Below, piece by piece: positions 54,434-62,752 of a stretch of DNA of 64,000 nt; position 1 is the stretch's first letter, and each line of letters opens with the position of its first letter. Made by a program: the position numbers and the translations under genes. The notes under the pieces were generated by a model. It searched no databases. It was not told where the DNA came from and saw nothing but the letters and a program-made list of their open reading frames with translations. Source of the stretch: Marinospirillum sp031581385 (GTDB lineage Bacteria > Pseudomonadota > Gammaproteobacteria > Pseudomonadales > Halomonadaceae); contig NZ_CP085242.1 in assembly GCF_044810985.1 (NCBI RefSeq), positions 2,542,001 to 2,606,000 on the forward strand, read 5' to 3'.

Positions 54434-54452
54434 ACTTTGTAAGAGGTCCCTA

Positions 54453-55556
54453 ATGGATGAACAGACAAAGAAAGCAGACAAGGTGATTCTCGTGGTTGAT
54501 GATGCTCCCGAAAACCTGGACATCATGACCAGCCTCTTATCAGACCAGTACCAGGTCAAGGCAGCGATCAACGGTAAAATTGCCCTTAAAATTGCTGAAA
54601 AGCAACGGCCTGACTTGATCCTTCTGGATGTGATGATGCCCGAGACGGATGGCTATGAAGTCTGTCGTCAACTCAAGGCCAACCGAGTCACCCGCGAGAT
54701 TCCGGTGATCTTTCTCACCGCGCTGGATGGGGTGGATGATGAAACCCAGGGTTTGAAGTTGGGAGCGGTGGATTACATTGCCAAGCCACTCAACCCTTCC
54801 ATACTTCTGACTCGTATCGATACCCACCTGTCGCTGGATGAAACACGTCGACAGCTTGCCGAGCAAAACCAGGCCCTCAAAGAAGCGGCCCGTATGCGCG
54901 AAGATGTTGAGCGCATCATGCATCATGATCTGAAAGGGCCCCTCAGCAGCATCATCAGTATTCCAGCCCTGTTCAAGGAATATGACAACCTCACCGAGCG
55001 GCAGCAGGAATTCATGGAGATGCTGGAAGGAGCAGGCTGGCGCATGCTCAGTATGATCGAGATGTCCCTGATTCTGCTGAAAATTGAATACGGCACCTAT
55101 CAGCCTGATCTGAAAGAGGAAAGCCTGCCGGACTTGCTGCAGAAAGTGGTCAGGGAAATGTCACAGGCCTTCCGGAAAAAACAGCTGGATTTGCAGCTGG
55201 AAATCCCCGAACCCTTGCAGAAACTGACGATCAGCACAGAACCCTTGCTGATTTATAATCTTTTGACCAATCTGTTGAAAAATGCCTGTGAAGCATCGCC
55301 CAGAGACATGCCAGTCAGGATTCAACTGACGCAGGAAGCCGGTGCCTGTCAGCTGGTGATCGAAAACTCCGGCGAAGTCCCTGAGGAAATCCGGTCACGA
55401 TTTTTTGACAAGTTCGTGACTTCAGGCAAAAAGCAAGGCACAGGGCTGGGCACCTATTCGGCCAAACTGATTGCCAGGGTTTTGAATATGGATCTGCAGC
55501 TGGACACCTCCTTGCCCGGCCACACCCGATTGCTTCTGAATTTTTTATGCCAGTAG
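54453..55556 (+). CDS. REC-HisKA-HATPase soluble sensor kinase
   Basis: A 367-residue cytoplasmic protein with a receiver domain first (VVDDAPENLD, LLDVMMPETDGYE) and a histidine kinase after it (RIMHHDLKGPLSSI as H-box, LLTNLLKNACEASP as N-box, GTGLGTYSAKLI as G2 box). The G1 box ENSGEVPEE lacks the usual second glycine, a variant seen in this REC-kinase type. The receiver could take phosphate from the upstream hybrid kinase. It lies 19 bp after that gene. Confidence 0.88.
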   Translation: MDEQTKKADKVILVVDDAPENLDIMTSLLSDQYQVKAAINGKIALKIAEKQRPDLILLDVMMPETDGYEVCRQLKANRVTREIPVIFLTALDGVDDETQGLKLGAVDYIAKPLNPSILLTRIDTHLSLDETRRQLAEQNQALKEAARMREDVERIMHHDLKGPLSSIISIPALFKEYDNLTERQQEFMEMLEGAGWRMLSMIEMSLILLKIEYGTYQPDLKEESLPDLLQKVVREMSQAFRKKQLDLQLEIPEPLQKLTISTEPLLIYNLLTNLLKNACEASPRDMPVRIQLTQEAGACQLVIENSGEVPEEIRSRFFDKFVTSGKKQGTGLGTYSAKLIARVLNMDLQLDTSLPGHTRLLLNFLCQ

Positions 55557-55621
55557 AGTAAGTTGCTGATATAAATAAGATATAACCTGTTAACACTGCC
55601 TCAAGATGCTGTTAAGTAACC

Positions 55622-55668
55622 TTGCTTGATGAAGGTGTATTCTTTTGCTTGAGATTCAATCAAGCAAA
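55622..55668. repeat. Three copies of TTGCTTGA before the diguanylate cyclase gene
   Basis: TTGCTTGA occurs directly at 55622-55629 and 55645-55652 and inverted (TCAAGCAA) at 55660-55667. The last two form a 9-bp inverted repeat (TTTGCTTGA / TCAAGCAAA) with a 7-base spacer, ending at the edge of the Shine-Dalgarno AAGGAAGGG (55667-55675). It could be an operator or an mRNA hairpin that limits ribosome access. Confidence 0.6.
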
Positions 55669-55679
55669 GGAAGGGCCTC

Positions 55680-56657
55680 ATGATTTCGCATAGGTTTCAA
55701 TTGAACCCGGTTGATACTGATTCTCCAGGAGACTTTCAGGTGCTGGTGGTCGACGATGATCCGGTTGTGGGCCGGGTGGTTGAATGTGTATTGGATGATA
55801 TGTGCAACTGCCACCAGGTGAGCTCCGGGCTGGAGGCTTACTCCAGTGCTGTTGAGTTACAACCGGATCTGATTTTGCTGGATGTTATGTTACCGGGGAT
55901 GAATGGTTATGACATTTGTCAGCATCTCAAGGAAGACCCCTCAACGGCCTCGATTCCGGTTATCTTCCTGACCTCCAGGAAGGATTTTCATGACGAGCGG
56001 ATGGGTCTGCGCCTGGGAGCGGTTGATTACCTGAATAAGCCGGTCACACCGGATTTGCTGAGACTCAGGATTCGCAACCAACTGAAGGCCACAGCAGGCA
56101 TTCGCCAGCTGCACCGTGAGTCCCGCCAGGATGCCTTGACCGGTATTGGCAATCGCCGTGTTTTTGATGATGCCTTGCAAAACAGCTTGAACCTGGTGGT
56201 GCAGAAGCAGGTGCCACTGTCCCTTGTTCTTTTGGATCTTGATTATTTCAAGCAATACAACGACCACTTCGGACATTGGGCGGGTGATCAAGTGCTTAAA
56301 CAAGTGGCTGCTGAAATTCGTGATTTCGCCGGTCGTTACTCGGGGTTGGTGACTCGTTATGGGGGTGAAGAGTTTGCAATCCTCTTTATGGGTTTGTTGC
56401 CTGAAGAACTGGAGAAGGCCATGCAGCAGACTTGTCGGTTGATTGAAGGTCTGGATATCCAGAACCCCAAGGCACCTGCTGGACCGGGAGTGGTTACCGC
56501 CAGCCTGGGCGGTGTTTATCTGGCACCCGGCTTTTATTCAACCCCGCGCCACCTGATTATTGAAGCCGATCAAATGCTCTACAGTGTCAAACATCAGGGT
56601 CGTAATCACTGCCGTTTAAAAAAGGCTGCTGCTGTCGAGGGACCCTGTGAAGCCTAA
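55680..56657 (+). CDS. REC-GGDEF response regulator, diguanylate cyclase
   Basis: A 325-residue protein with a receiver (VVDDDPVVGRVV, LLDVMLPGMNGYDI) and a GGDEF domain (LTGIGNRRVFDDAL, LLDLDYFKQYNDHFGHWAGD) whose active site GGEEF is at residues 228-232. It should make c-di-GMP when phosphorylated. The usual inhibitory RxxD I-site upstream of GGEEF reads R219-Y-S-G222, so product inhibition may be lost. It is followed by the 7TMR sensor gene with an 11-bp overlap. Confidence 0.93.
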   Translation: MISHRFQLNPVDTDSPGDFQVLVVDDDPVVGRVVECVLDDMCNCHQVSSGLEAYSSAVELQPDLILLDVMLPGMNGYDICQHLKEDPSTASIPVIFLTSRKDFHDERMGLRLGAVDYLNKPVTPDLLRLRIRNQLKATAGIRQLHRESRQDALTGIGNRRVFDDALQNSLNLVVQKQVPLSLVLLDLDYFKQYNDHFGHWAGDQVLKQVAAEIRDFAGRYSGLVTRYGGEEFAILFMGLLPEELEKAMQQTCRLIEGLDIQNPKAPAGPGVVTASLGGVYLAPGFYSTPRHLIIEADQMLYSVKHQGRNHCRLKKAAAVEGPCEA

Positions 56658-58665
56658 ATGTTTTGCTGTGAAGATTAAGCTTTTGTTCATCGGGCTTGTA
56701 ATGCCAATGGTTTGTTTCGCTCAGGTTGCAGGGGCATCCGTTCTGGAATTGAATCCCGGTCAACAAGAAGTCTGGTCCTTGACGGGGTTTCTCAGCGCTG
56801 GGCCGCAAGAGTCCGAAAAAACGCCTGCCGAATTGCTGCAGGACTCCAGCCTCTTTACCCCTCTATCGGGAATGCCAGCCTGGGGCTTTAGTTCACAGAC
56901 CCACTGGCTGCGCCTGACCCTTGAGTCCAACTTCACGGATCGCCACCTTTGGTTGCTTGAGGTTGACCCGGTCTTTACCGATCATTTAACCCTCTACTGG
57001 GAAGATGCCCAGGGGGAGTTGCAAAAACTCAAGGCTGGGGACCTGGTGCAGGCCAGTGAGCGTCCTTTTAATTTGCCGCAGCAGGTCTTTCCGCTGGAAA
57101 TCAAACCGGGTGAACAAAAGACTTTCCTGCTCAGTATTGCCGGCACCAACCCCTTGTTTGCCGATCTGTCACTCTGGGTGCCGGAAGCCTTTATTGAAAG
57201 TGCCCAGCACCGCCATTTCTACATGTCAGCCTACCTGGCTGTGCTGGCGCTGATGCTGCTTCTGGGCGTGATTTATTCAGGCCTGCTGCAAGATAAAACC
57301 TATGCTTTTTACACCCTTTATGTAATGACCCAGCTTGCTTTTCAGTTGGCGCATTCAGGCTATCTGGGATGGCTGGTCAATATACCCTGGCCCCGCTTTC
57401 CGGATTTACTGGCTTCGGCTTCGGTTTCCTTGAGCCTGGCTTTTTTTGCCCTGCTTTTCAGTCGTTTGACAAGGATGCGACAGGATTTTCCGCAACTGGC
57501 CCGCTACTATCTGCTCACGGCCTGGGTAGTGGCCGCTACGGGGCTGACCTTTGTTTTTCTGGATCGTTATATTCTGGTGAGTTCCTGGATTCAGCTCTAC
57601 ATCCTGATGTTGACGGCTTTTGCCGTGATCTTTTCAATTTATCGTCTGGTGACGGGAGAAACCCGGCTGGGCAGTGCCTATTTGCTGATTTTCGGGGTGC
57701 TGGCTCTGGGGGTTGTGCTGCGCATTCTGCGTGAGCAGTCTTTTCTGCCCAATAATTTCTGGACAGAAAATGCCATGTATTTAGGCACACTGGTTCACCT
57801 CCTGGCCATGCAGTTCATGATTGTTCTGTCCATTAACCAGTCCCGTCAGGCCAATAAAGAGGAATTGGAAAAGGGGGTGCAGCAACGCACTGCAGAGCTG
57901 CAAGAACGCAATCACCAGCTATTGGCCAGTCACCAGGAAAATCTCGCCCTGCAAGCGGATCTCCACAAAAGCCTTGAAAAAGAAAGCCAGACTCGCCAGG
58001 CGCAGCAGGATTTTTTACGCATGGTATCCAATGAATTCAGGACACCTCTGACGGTGATTGATGGTGCCCTGACCCTTTTGAATATGCAGCAGGATGCCGA
58101 AGCCATAACCCGAGCCTCCTGGCTGGAAAGAATTCGTGGAGCCCAGCAGCGTCTGGTTTCCCTGGTGGACACCAGTTTATGGGATCAACGCCTTGCTGAT
58201 GATGATTGGCAGCCCAGCCGGATCCAGCTTGATCTTTTACCTTGGATGCTCCAGCTCACGGAAAATCTGCGCCGAATGTATAACGATAGAAACCTGGCTT
58301 TCCAGCCCCAGGCCAGTTGCCAGCTGGAAGTTGATCCAGAGATGTTGCAGATGTTGCTGCAAAGCCTGGTGGACACCCTGGTGACGCATTTGCCTCCGGA
58401 AGTGGAAATCACCCTGGGTTTGCAGCTTGAGCAGGAAAAGCTACTGATCCAGGTGACGACTCCCGGTAAAGGCCTGTTGCCTGAGTTGGTTGACTCCATG
58501 CAGACACGCTATGGCAAAAGTCAGAACAGAAAATCCGGTAGCGGACTTTATCTGGCAGGTGCCGCGGCCAGGAAACTGGGTGGTGTGCTGGAGTATACAT
58601 TGTTACCGCAAGGAGCCAGCTTTGTGGTCACCTTGCCAATAAAAACGAATAAGAAGGTTGCATGA
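56647..58665 (+). CDS. 7TMR-DISM sensor, degenerate (pseudo) histidine kinase
   Basis: A 672-residue membrane protein: signal peptide, periplasmic 7TMR-DISMED2 sensor (to about 180), seven membrane helices (about 190-400), a coiled coil, then HisKA and HATPase regions. The H-box reads MVSNEFRTPL, with Asn462 (codon AAT) where the phospho-acceptor His belongs. The N-box Asn is Thr577 (LVDTLVTH), and the G1 motif is VTTPGKG, losing its adenine-binding Asp (Thr605). The C-terminal SGSGLYLAGAAARKLGG remains. Kinase activity is unlikely; a sensor-scaffold role is inferred. The start is GTG; the end overlaps the regulator gene by 4 bp. Confidence 0.88.
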   Translation: MKPKCFAVKIKLLFIGLVMPMVCFAQVAGASVLELNPGQQEVWSLTGFLSAGPQESEKTPAELLQDSSLFTPLSGMPAWGFSSQTHWLRLTLESNFTDRHLWLLEVDPVFTDHLTLYWEDAQGELQKLKAGDLVQASERPFNLPQQVFPLEIKPGEQKTFLLSIAGTNPLFADLSLWVPEAFIESAQHRHFYMSAYLAVLALMLLLGVIYSGLLQDKTYAFYTLYVMTQLAFQLAHSGYLGWLVNIPWPRFPDLLASASVSLSLAFFALLFSRLTRMRQDFPQLARYYLLTAWVVAATGLTFVFLDRYILVSSWIQLYILMLTAFAVIFSIYRLVTGETRLGSAYLLIFGVLALGVVLRILREQSFLPNNFWTENAMYLGTLVHLLAMQFMIVLSINQSRQANKEELEKGVQQRTAELQERNHQLLASHQENLALQADLHKSLEKESQTRQAQQDFLRMVSNEFRTPLTVIDGALTLLNMQQDAEAITRASWLERIRGAQQRLVSLVDTSLWDQRLADDDWQPSRIQLDLLPWMLQLTENLRRMYNDRNLAFQPQASCQLEVDPEMLQMLLQSLVDTLVTHLPPEVEITLGLQLEQEKLLIQVTTPGKGLLPELVDSMQTRYGKSQNRKSGSGLYLAGAAARKLGGVLEYTLLPQGASFVVTLPIKTNKKVA

Positions 58666-59372
58666 TGACTGATCCATCGCGAATTATTTTTGTTGAAGAT
58701 GATATTACCCTGCGCAGTGTTCTGGTGGAGGTTTTTCGGATACAGGGCTTTGTGGTTGATGAGGCCGAAGGGGTTGATGAGTTTTTTGCTTTCTGGAAAA
58801 AGCAGAGTTATGACCTGATTCTGCTGGATCTTAATCTGGTTGATGAAGACGGGCTGGTACTGCTGCGTAAACTCCGGCTGCAAAGCGATGTGCCTCTATT
58901 TGTCGTTTCCGGTCGTACGGATCGGGAGACCCGTTTGGCAGCCCTGGAAATGGGCGCTGATGACTACATCGTCAAGCCTTTTGACACCCAGGAGCTTCTG
59001 GTTCGAGTCAGAAACTTTCTGGGGCGGATGTCGCGTATGAAAGGGGGAGTGCTGGCTTCCATTCAGATGGCAGAATGGAAACTCGGGAAATGGATCTTTT
59101 CAGAGAAAACCTGCAGCCTGCAATCGGCAGAAGAAGAGGGTGAGGGAGAAGAGGTATATCTGACCCCTTCTGAATACAAGATTCTTTTGACCCTGGTTCG
59201 GGCTCAGGGAGCCTATGTCAACAAGATGAAACTGATGGATGTGATCGACTATGGTCAGTGTGAAACCTCACCTGAAACCATTGCTGTATTGATTCATCGG
59301 ATAAGGCGCAAGCTGGGTGACAAAACCATGATTCAGAACATGCCTAAACACGGTTATCGCATCCGTTGCTGA
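58662..59372 (+). CDS. OmpR-family response regulator
   Basis: A 236-residue regulator with receiver (FVEDDITLRSV, LLDLNLVDEDGL, FVVSGRT, DYIVKPFD: all phosphorylation residues present) and a winged-helix DNA-binding domain (YLTPSEYKILLTLVRA, ETIAVLIHRIRRKLGD, HGYRIRC). Its start overlaps the pseudokinase stop. The overlapped partner seems unable to phosphorylate it, so the phosphate would have to come from elsewhere, for example the hybrid kinase upstream. Confidence 0.93.
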   Translation: MMTDPSRIIFVEDDITLRSVLVEVFRIQGFVVDEAEGVDEFFAFWKKQSYDLILLDLNLVDEDGLVLLRKLRLQSDVPLFVVSGRTDRETRLAALEMGADDYIVKPFDTQELLVRVRNFLGRMSRMKGGVLASIQMAEWKLGKWIFSEKTCSLQSAEEEGEGEEVYLTPSEYKILLTLVRAQGAYVNKMKLMDVIDYGQCETSPETIAVLIHRIRRKLGDKTMIQNMPKHGYRIRC

Positions 59373-59385
59373 AATACTTGGCCTC

Positions 59386-60621
59386 CTAGATTTCCTGCAA
59401 CTGGTTTCTTTTGAGTCTGAAAATAGCCCAGAGTCCCACCAGGGGGCCGGGCAACAGAGCCAGCAGAACCCAAAGCTCCCAGTCAGTCCAGTAGTGGGTG
59501 ACCAGGGCGATGGAGGGTAGCGTCAGGCCAAAGCCAATGGCATTCATCATGGCCAGGGCGCTACCCAGGTGTTCACGCGGGGCATTGGCGGAAGCCAGCG
59601 CAGAAAACTGCGGGGAGTCGGCAATCACGGTGAATCCCCAAACAGCCAAAAGCAGAAGCAGCGTCCAGGGAGGCCAACCCCCGATCAAGGGGTAGAGCAG
59701 GCAGAGCACTCCCGAAGTCAGCAACATACCCCGGGCAACACTCAGGCTGCCCAGCTGGCGACTGATGCGACCGCCCCAGATGCAGCCGATGCACCCCAGA
59801 GCGATGATGCTGAAAGACAAGCCACTCACCCAGCCAGCGGCCCAGTCCAGGCGGGTTACCTCCCTCGCCACCAGAAAAGGCACCAGCGTCCAGAAGGCAT
59901 AGAGCTCCCAGCAATGCCCGAAATAACCCATCGAGATACGGCGAAAGCGGGTGTCCCGCCAGGCAGCCAGGCCCTGAAAAGGCAATGCGCCCTTGTTGTG
60001 CCTGGGCAGCTCTTGACCTTCACCCAACCGCCAAACCAGAAAACCACCCACCACCGCCAGTACAGAAGAAAGTAGCAAAGGCAGAGGCCAGGCCAATCCA
60101 GGTGTGGCGGCCCGCAAAAAATGGGGCAAAGCCGTTCCCAGAGTCAGCATACCGACCAGCCAGCCCAGAGCGCGCCCTGCATACTGCGGTGTCCAACTGA
60201 TTACCAGCTTCATGCCCAAAGGATAGATGCCCGCCAGGCAAAGGCCAGTCAGAAAGCGCAGCAGTAATGCCAGTGGAAAAAGCTCGGCCACCAGAATAAA
60301 CAAGCCATTGATCAAGGCTCCGGCCAAGGCTGCCAGTGCAAAAACACGACTGGCCGGAAAACGGTCAGCCAGACCCGTGGTGGCCAGTAGCAGGGTGCCG
60401 ATAATAAAACCCGATTGCACCGCCAGGGTCAGATACCCCAACCCGGCTTCAGTCAGGCCGGTCGTCTGGGTCAGATTAAAAGCGACACCATTGATACTGA
60501 ACCAGAGCGAAGTGCCCAGCAACTGAGCCAGCACAATCACGGCCAGAGGATGGCGAATCAAGAGTTTATGCACAGGCGAACCTTTAAGACTGGAGTTGTT
60601 TTTGTGGCGATAGAGTAGCAT
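59386..60621 (-). CDS. MFS transporter
   Basis: A protein of about 411 residues (395 if it starts at the GTG at 60573) with twelve hydrophobic helices. The loop motif GLADRFPASRVF after helix 2 is the MFS signature, and RFLTGLCLAGIYPLGMKL resembles helix 4. It looks closest to the cyanate/aromatic-acid-like exporters, but I cannot assign a substrate. The GTG start places the first helix at a more usual distance from the N-terminus. Confidence 0.82.
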   Translation of the reverse strand: MLLYRHKNNSSLKGSPVHKLLIRHPLAVIVLAQLLGTSLWFSINGVAFNLTQTTGLTEAGLGYLTLAVQSGFIIGTLLLATTGLADRFPASRVFALAALAGALINGLFILVAELFPLALLLRFLTGLCLAGIYPLGMKLVISWTPQYAGRALGWLVGMLTLGTALPHFLRAATPGLAWPLPLLLSSVLAVVGGFLVWRLGEGQELPRHNKGALPFQGLAAWRDTRFRRISMGYFGHCWELYAFWTLVPFLVAREVTRLDWAAGWVSGLSFSIIALGCIGCIWGGRISRQLGSLSVARGMLLTSGVLCLLYPLIGGWPPWTLLLLLAVWGFTVIADSPQFSALASANAPREHLGSALAMMNAIGFGLTLPSIALVTHYWTDWELWVLLALLPGPLVGLWAIFRLKRNQLQEI

Positions 60622-60744
60622 TTTTTGCCTGTGCTAGACCGGGAGTGATTTTCATATCCGTGAACGCTTATTCAGGGATGCAGCAAAACTCACCGATAAC
60701 TGCTAAATTAGTTAGGTGTGAATTCTTATTAAAGGAGTGATGTT

Positions 60745-60942
60745 ATGGTCAAGAATATGGGTAATATTGATCGAGGTTTGCGTGTTGTTGTGGGTGTTTT
60801 TCTGATTATCCTGGCCGTTACTGGCACTATTGGCGTCTGGGGTTGGCTTGGTTTGATCCCTCTGGGAACGGCTCTGGTGGGAACCTGCCCTGCCTACCTG
60901 CCTTTTGGTATCAAGACTTGCAAGACCCAGCCCAAAGAATAG
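60745..60942 (+). CDS. DUF2892 small membrane protein
   Basis: A 65-residue inner-membrane protein with the DUF2892 pattern: MGNIDRGLRVVVGVFLIILA, two hydrophobic helices, and GTCPAYLPFGIKTC near the end. Proteins of this type sometimes accompany rhodanese domains (as in YgaP). AAAGGAG precedes the ATG by 8 bp. It has its own terminator. The function is unknown. Confidence 0.85.
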   Translation: MVKNMGNIDRGLRVVVGVFLIILAVTGTIGVWGWLGLIPLGTALVGTCPAYLPFGIKTCKTQPKE

Positions 60943-60964
60943 TAGGCCTGCTTGTCCTTGATAG

Positions 60965-61000
60965 CCAGCTCAACCTCCTTGTAGATTGAGCTGGTTTTTT
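60965..61000 (+). terminator. Rho-independent terminator after the DUF2892 gene
   Basis: CCAGCTCAA and TTGAGCTGG form a perfect 9-bp stem around a 12-base loop, followed by six T residues. It lies between the DUF2892 gene and the convergent nhaB. Confidence 0.93.
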
Positions 61001-61009
61001 AATTTAAGC

Positions 61010-62533
61010 CTACAACCAGTGGGTGACGGCCCAAAACCCCATTCCACCCATAACCAGCGTATAGGGCAGTGCCATCAGTACCATGCGCCCGTAAGAAAGC
61101 CTGATCAGTGGCGCTATGGCGGAAGTCAGCAGAAACAGAAAAGCAGCCTGACCATTGGGCGTTGCCACACTGGGCAGATTGGTGCCGGTATTGATAGCGA
61201 CCGCCAGGGTTTCAAAATGCTCCTGGGTAATGCTGCCATTCAACAAAGCGGTTTTGACTTCACTGATGTAAATGGTTGCCACAAACACATTGTCGGAAAT
61301 GGCGGACAGCAGGCCATTGGCAACAAACAGAACGCCTGGTTGATTTTCCACCGGCTGGCGCAACACCATTTCAATGAAGGGCTGGAAAAGATGCTGACTG
61401 TGGATCACGGCAACGATGGTGAAAAAAACCACCAGCAGAGCTGTGAAAGGCAGTGCTTCCTGAAAGGCCTTGCCGATCTGGTGCTCTTCATTGATTCCGT
61501 TCAGGCTGGTCAGCAGGACGATCACGGCCAGGCCAATCAAGCCCACCTCGGCCACATGAAAGGCCAAGCCTAAGACCAATAACACAGCAACCACAGCCTG
61601 CACCAGCAACTGGGCGGTTTCTCTGGGTGTTCTCCTGTCGGTCTGGTAGCGATCAAAGTCCTTCAAGATGCTGCGAACCCTGGCGGGCAGGCGTCCGGCA
61701 TAACCAAAGGCACGCCCCAGGGGTTTGATTTTCTCCAGTAGCAAACAGGTGCTCAAACCGGCAATAAAGACCGGCAGGCTGACCGGCAAGACTCTGAGAA
61801 AGAACTCCTTGAAACCCCAGCCTGCCTCTTTGGCAATCAGCAGATTCTGGGGCTCACCCACCATGGTGGCGACACCCCCAAGGGCCGTGCCTATGGCCGC
61901 ATGCATCAGCAGGGAGCGTAAAAAACCCCGAAACTGGATCAGGTCTTCACGCTGGGCTTCCTGGATGGTCAGGTCATTGCCATGATCGTGGCCGTGGTTG
62001 TGGTATTCCTGCCCGGAAGCCACCCGGTGGTAAACCGAATAGAAACCCACGGCGATGGAAATGATGACTGCCGTGACGGTCAGGGCATCCAGAAATGCGG
62101 AGAGTAGAGCGGCATTGATGCAGAAAATCAGCGACAGCAGAGATTTGGAGCGCACACCAATCAGGATTTTGGTGAACACATAAAGCAGTAACTGCTTCAT
62201 GAAATAAATGCCAGCGACCATGAACATCAGCAGCAGGATCACTTCCAGATTATGGCGCACTTCATTCAGCACCATCTCCGGGCTGGTCATTCCCAAGGCG
62301 ACCGCCTGCAACGCCAGAAGACCACCGGGCAGCAGTGGATAGCACTTGAGTGCCATGGCCAGGGTGAAAATAAATTGTCCCAGTAAAACCCAGCCTGCCA
62401 GAGCCGACCAGGGGCCGGGCAGCCAGAGCATGATGGGGTTAATCAGCAGAAACAGGAGGATCAGGTATTTGTACCAGTAGGGGGCGTTGCCGAGAAAGTT
62501 CTTGAGCAAACCCTGAGTCAGGGAAGCAGTCAT
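61010..62533 (-). CDS. nhaB: Sodium/proton antiporter NhaB
   Basis: A 507-residue antiporter that expels sodium in exchange for protons. LSAFLDALTVTAVIISIAVG, GTALGGVATMVGEPQNLLIA, NGLLSAISDNVFVATIYI and NTGTNLPSVATPNGQAAFLF are family signatures. A His-rich loop (YHNHGHDHGND) sits in the middle, as in other NhaB proteins. AAGGAAA precedes the ATG. It is divergent from the SulP transporter gene, and the pair may work together if the latter is sodium-coupled. Confidence 0.96.
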   Translation of the reverse strand: MTASLTQGLLKNFLGNAPYWYKYLILLFLLINPIMLWLPGPWSALAGWVLLGQFIFTLAMALKCYPLLPGGLLALQAVALGMTSPEMVLNEVRHNLEVILLLMFMVAGIYFMKQLLLYVFTKILIGVRSKSLLSLIFCINAALLSAFLDALTVTAVIISIAVGFYSVYHRVASGQEYHNHGHDHGNDLTIQEAQREDLIQFRGFLRSLLMHAAIGTALGGVATMVGEPQNLLIAKEAGWGFKEFFLRVLPVSLPVFIAGLSTCLLLEKIKPLGRAFGYAGRLPARVRSILKDFDRYQTDRRTPRETAQLLVQAVVAVLLVLGLAFHVAEVGLIGLAVIVLLTSLNGINEEHQIGKAFQEALPFTALLVVFFTIVAVIHSQHLFQPFIEMVLRQPVENQPGVLFVANGLLSAISDNVFVATIYISEVKTALLNGSITQEHFETLAVAINTGTNLPSVATPNGQAAFLFLLTSAIAPLIRLSYGRMVLMALPYTLVMGGMGFWAVTHWL

Positions 62534-62717
62534 GGGAAGTTTCCTTCTGTAGGTTTTTAAAAGCGAGAAAAAGCGAAAAAGAGGTCATTTCAGTAGCCTG
62601 AATTAATTCGGTGGGATCGCGCGGATCGAGTTGCGCGCAATAGTGCGACAAAACGACACACCGTGCAAGTGCAGCATTCAAGAAAAGTTGACTGCCTCGT
62701 TCTGAATTAAGAAGCGG

Positions 62718-62746
62718 GTGATAATGGCCTGGCGCTGTGCTAGAAT
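62718..62746 (+). promoter_or_regulatory. Promoter of the SulP gene
   Basis: GTGATA (62718-62723), 17 bp, and an extended -10 TGC-TAGAAT (hexamer 62741-62746). Transcription would begin near 62753, giving a leader of about 200 nt before the SulP start. Confidence 0.55.
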
Positions 62747-62752
62747 TCGCGC

